The position numbers and the translations under genes are program-made. The notes beneath the pieces were generated by a model that saw nothing but the letters and a program-made list of their open reading frames with translations, had not been told where the DNA came from and did not search any database. Source: Tetradesmus obliquus (lineage: Eukaryota; Chlorophyta; Chlorophyceae; Sphaeropleales; Scenedesmaceae). Taken from it: DNA of 64,000 nt. Location: positions 2,533,501-2,597,500 of the forward strand of contig CP126204.1 in NCBI GenBank assembly GCA_030272155.1, read 5' to 3'. Below, piece by piece: positions 62,702-64,000 of this stretch (position 1 is its first letter; every line of letters starts with the position of its first letter).

Positions 62702-64000
62702 AGGTGCGCATGGCCAGCGAGACGCTGGATGTGTTTGCTGTGCTTGCCAACCGCCTGGGTGCCTGGGCCATCAAGGCAGAGCTGGAAGACCTATCCTTCA
62801 AAACCCTCAACCCTGAGGAGTACCAGATGGTGGCAGATGCCGTCGCAGCGCGCGCAGCAACAGCAGCAGCAGGCGCTGAGGATGGCAGCGGCAGCAGCCC
62901 TGGCAGCCTCGCATCTGGCATCGACGAGCTCACAGCAGCACTTTCAGCAGCAGGCCTGCAGGTGGTGGATGTTTCTGGCAGGGTGAAGAACGTGTACGGG
63001 GTGTGGAAGAAGGTCCAGAAGGCGCTGCGCGGCGGCACCCGCAACAGAGGCAGCGCAGCCGAGGCCGCAGCGGCAGTCAGCGCAGCAGGCGGCCTCAGCA
63101 GCGGCAGCAGCAGCGACGGCGAGGAGCTGGCGTCGTCGCCGCTGTCGCCGGCTGCTGCTGCTGCCGCCAGCGGCATCGGCTGCGCCAGCAGCGAGCAGCG
63201 TGCAGCGGAGCTGCGGGAGGCTGTGAACCGCGTGTATGACATCCAGGCGCTGCGCGTGGTGGTGCCGCACAAGCATGACTGCTATGCGGCGATGCGCGTG
63301 GTGCAGGACCTGTGGACGGCGCTGCCGGGGCGCCTTAAGGACTACATCAGGCAGCGCAAGGCCAACGGGTACCAGGTGAGAGCCGGGGACGAGCGTGGGT
63401 GCTGTGTTGGTGTGCAGTTTGGCTTGTCAGTGCCCAGAGCACGTGCTGATAGTCTTGTCTGCTTGGCATCTTACAGTGTTCTCGCTGATTGCAGTTGCAT
63501 GGTGGCAGCAGTAGCAGGAGCATGGCAACTAAGCACCTGCTGCACAGCTGCAATGGACAGAGTGCTGGCTCCCAGTGTCCGCTTTCACACATCTGTCCGC
63601 ACTGGCGACCCTGCTGCGTGCCGCACTGCCTTTACTTACTTGATTCTGTTCCTGCTCCTTTCCCTGTTCCTGCAGTCGCTGCACCTCACGGTGCGTGACG
63701 GCCGCGGCCAGCCGCTGGAGGTGCAGATCCGCACGCCCAAGATGCACTACATCGCCGAGTACGGCTTCGCCGCGCACTGGCGCTACAAGGAGCGCCTCGG
63801 GCGGCAGGACCTGTGGCTTGACCGGCTGGTGCAGTGGAAGAAATGGGTTGCCAGTGAGAAGCTGGGCATCGTGGACAGGAAGCTGCGGCCCTCTGGCAGC
63901 CCTGGCGCAGCGGGAGGGGATGCGGCGCTTGCAGGACTGGCAACACGGCTAGGGCTAGAGGCGGGCGCAGGAGGGGATGTGTCGGCATCGCTGCCAGTTG
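61046..64000 (+). CDS. RSH: RelA/SpoT homologue (RSH), 3' part outside the window
   Basis: RSH enzymes make and break (p)ppGpp; plant and algal forms act in the chloroplast. Exons in phase: 61046-61525, 61638-61706, 62013-62447, 62704-63375, 63676-64000 (continues). The first about 160 residues are Ser/Ala/Pro-rich with a plastid-targeting look. Exon 3 is the HD hydrolase domain: AGQTRKSGESVLAH (metal His), GLLHDVLCDT (HD), and LIKLADRLHNMRT (Asp). Exon 4 opens with ETLDVFAVLANRLG and ends with synthetase blocks GRVKNVYGVWKK, YDIQALRVVV and PGRLKDYIRQRKANGYQ; exon 5 has SLHLTVRDG, PLEVQIRT and AEYGFAAHWRYKE. The synthetase core looks complete. In the HD motif the canonical HDxxED reads HDVLCD (Glu to Cys). 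Sequence order fits the RSH2/3 group best. TGS/ACT or EF-hand tails cannot be judged. Confidence 0.92.
61559..61585 (+). repeat. Perfect hairpin in RSH intron 1
   Basis: TGATCAAGCAC, a 5-base loop TGGTT, and GTGCTTGATCA form a perfect 11-bp stem 33 bases after the intron 1 donor. Confidence 0.85.
62667..62700 (+). repeat. (CTG)n tract directly before RSH exon 4
   Basis: About eleven CTG units run straight into the TAG acceptor of exon 4 (exon starts 62704). Confidence 0.88.

Noticed and set aside
1-64000. tRNA, rRNA, CRISPR arrays or bacterial operons
   Set aside because: No cloverleaf, rRNA-like or direct-repeat/spacer pattern was seen, and the genes are spliced eukaryotic genes.

Overview
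The window is nuclear DNA of a green alga, most likely a chlorophyte of the Scenedesmaceae/Sphaeropleales type. Reasons: intron-rich genes with GTGAGC/GTGCGC-type donors and CTGCAG-type acceptors, very many CTG/CAG trinucleotide tracts coding for poly-Gln or poly-Ala or lying just before splice acceptors, algal TGTAA polyadenylation signals after some genes, and a gene set of eukaryotic type with a plastid-type RSH protein. The genus is inference.

Layout. About 1-3.2 kb: remnant of a LINE (cysteine-protease-like motif, RNase H tail, zinc knuckle plus PD-(D/E)xK endonuclease), internally deleted, ending in (ATTC)4. 3.5-8.7 kb: two tandem minus-strand paralogues of an unrecognised helical-repeat protein; the second carries an in-frame stop. 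9.3-17.5 kb (minus): MSH5, the meiotic MutS homologue. 18.4-20.1 kb (plus): single-exon leucine-rich-repeat protein. 20.7-22.4 kb (plus): CGI121/TPRKB subunit of the KEOPS tRNA-modification complex, all six exons in phase. 22.9-32.4 kb (plus): a 625-residue FAD oxidoreductase with a C-terminal Rieske [2Fe-2S] domain, 14 exons all in phase. 33.6-46.1 kb (minus): a giant (about 3,294 aa) LRR / coiled-coil / Sfi1-like / Gln-Ala-rich protein of likely basal-body type. 46.7-48.9 kb (plus): membrin, a Golgi Qb-SNARE, with one GC-AG intron. 49.7-52.3 kb (plus): C2-domain Pro/Gln/Gly-rich protein of SRC2 type. 53.6-60.4 kb (minus): NFKBIL1-like ankyrin protein, with a small unrecognised plus-strand gene apparently nested in its first intron. 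61.0 kb to the window end (plus): RelA/SpoT homologue, cut off by the window edge.

The most striking signal is not a gene. In at least five unrelated genes the introns contain partial copies ('echoes') of the neighbouring exon. Echoes lying upstream of an exon carry its 5' part plus an acceptor; echoes lying downstream carry its 3' part plus a donor. In the best cases the units repeat every 100-180 bp and include intron sequence. This is what tandem duplications across exon-intron borders would leave when the intact exon is kept by selection, and it gives the genes many spare splice sites. The FAD-Rieske gene alone has echoes beside nine of its 14 exons, including five head copies of exon 4 before it and three tail copies after it. 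MSH5 shows a donor-side series whose donors degrade with distance (GT, GT, AT, GC, AC).

No operons are expected. Three gene pairs are head-to-head (MSH5/LRR, giant LRR protein/membrin, NFKBIL1-like/RSH) with about 0.6-0.9 kb between starts, where promoters must lie. Exon coordinates below were read by eye from splice consensus, phase continuity and remembered family sequences, without alignment tools.
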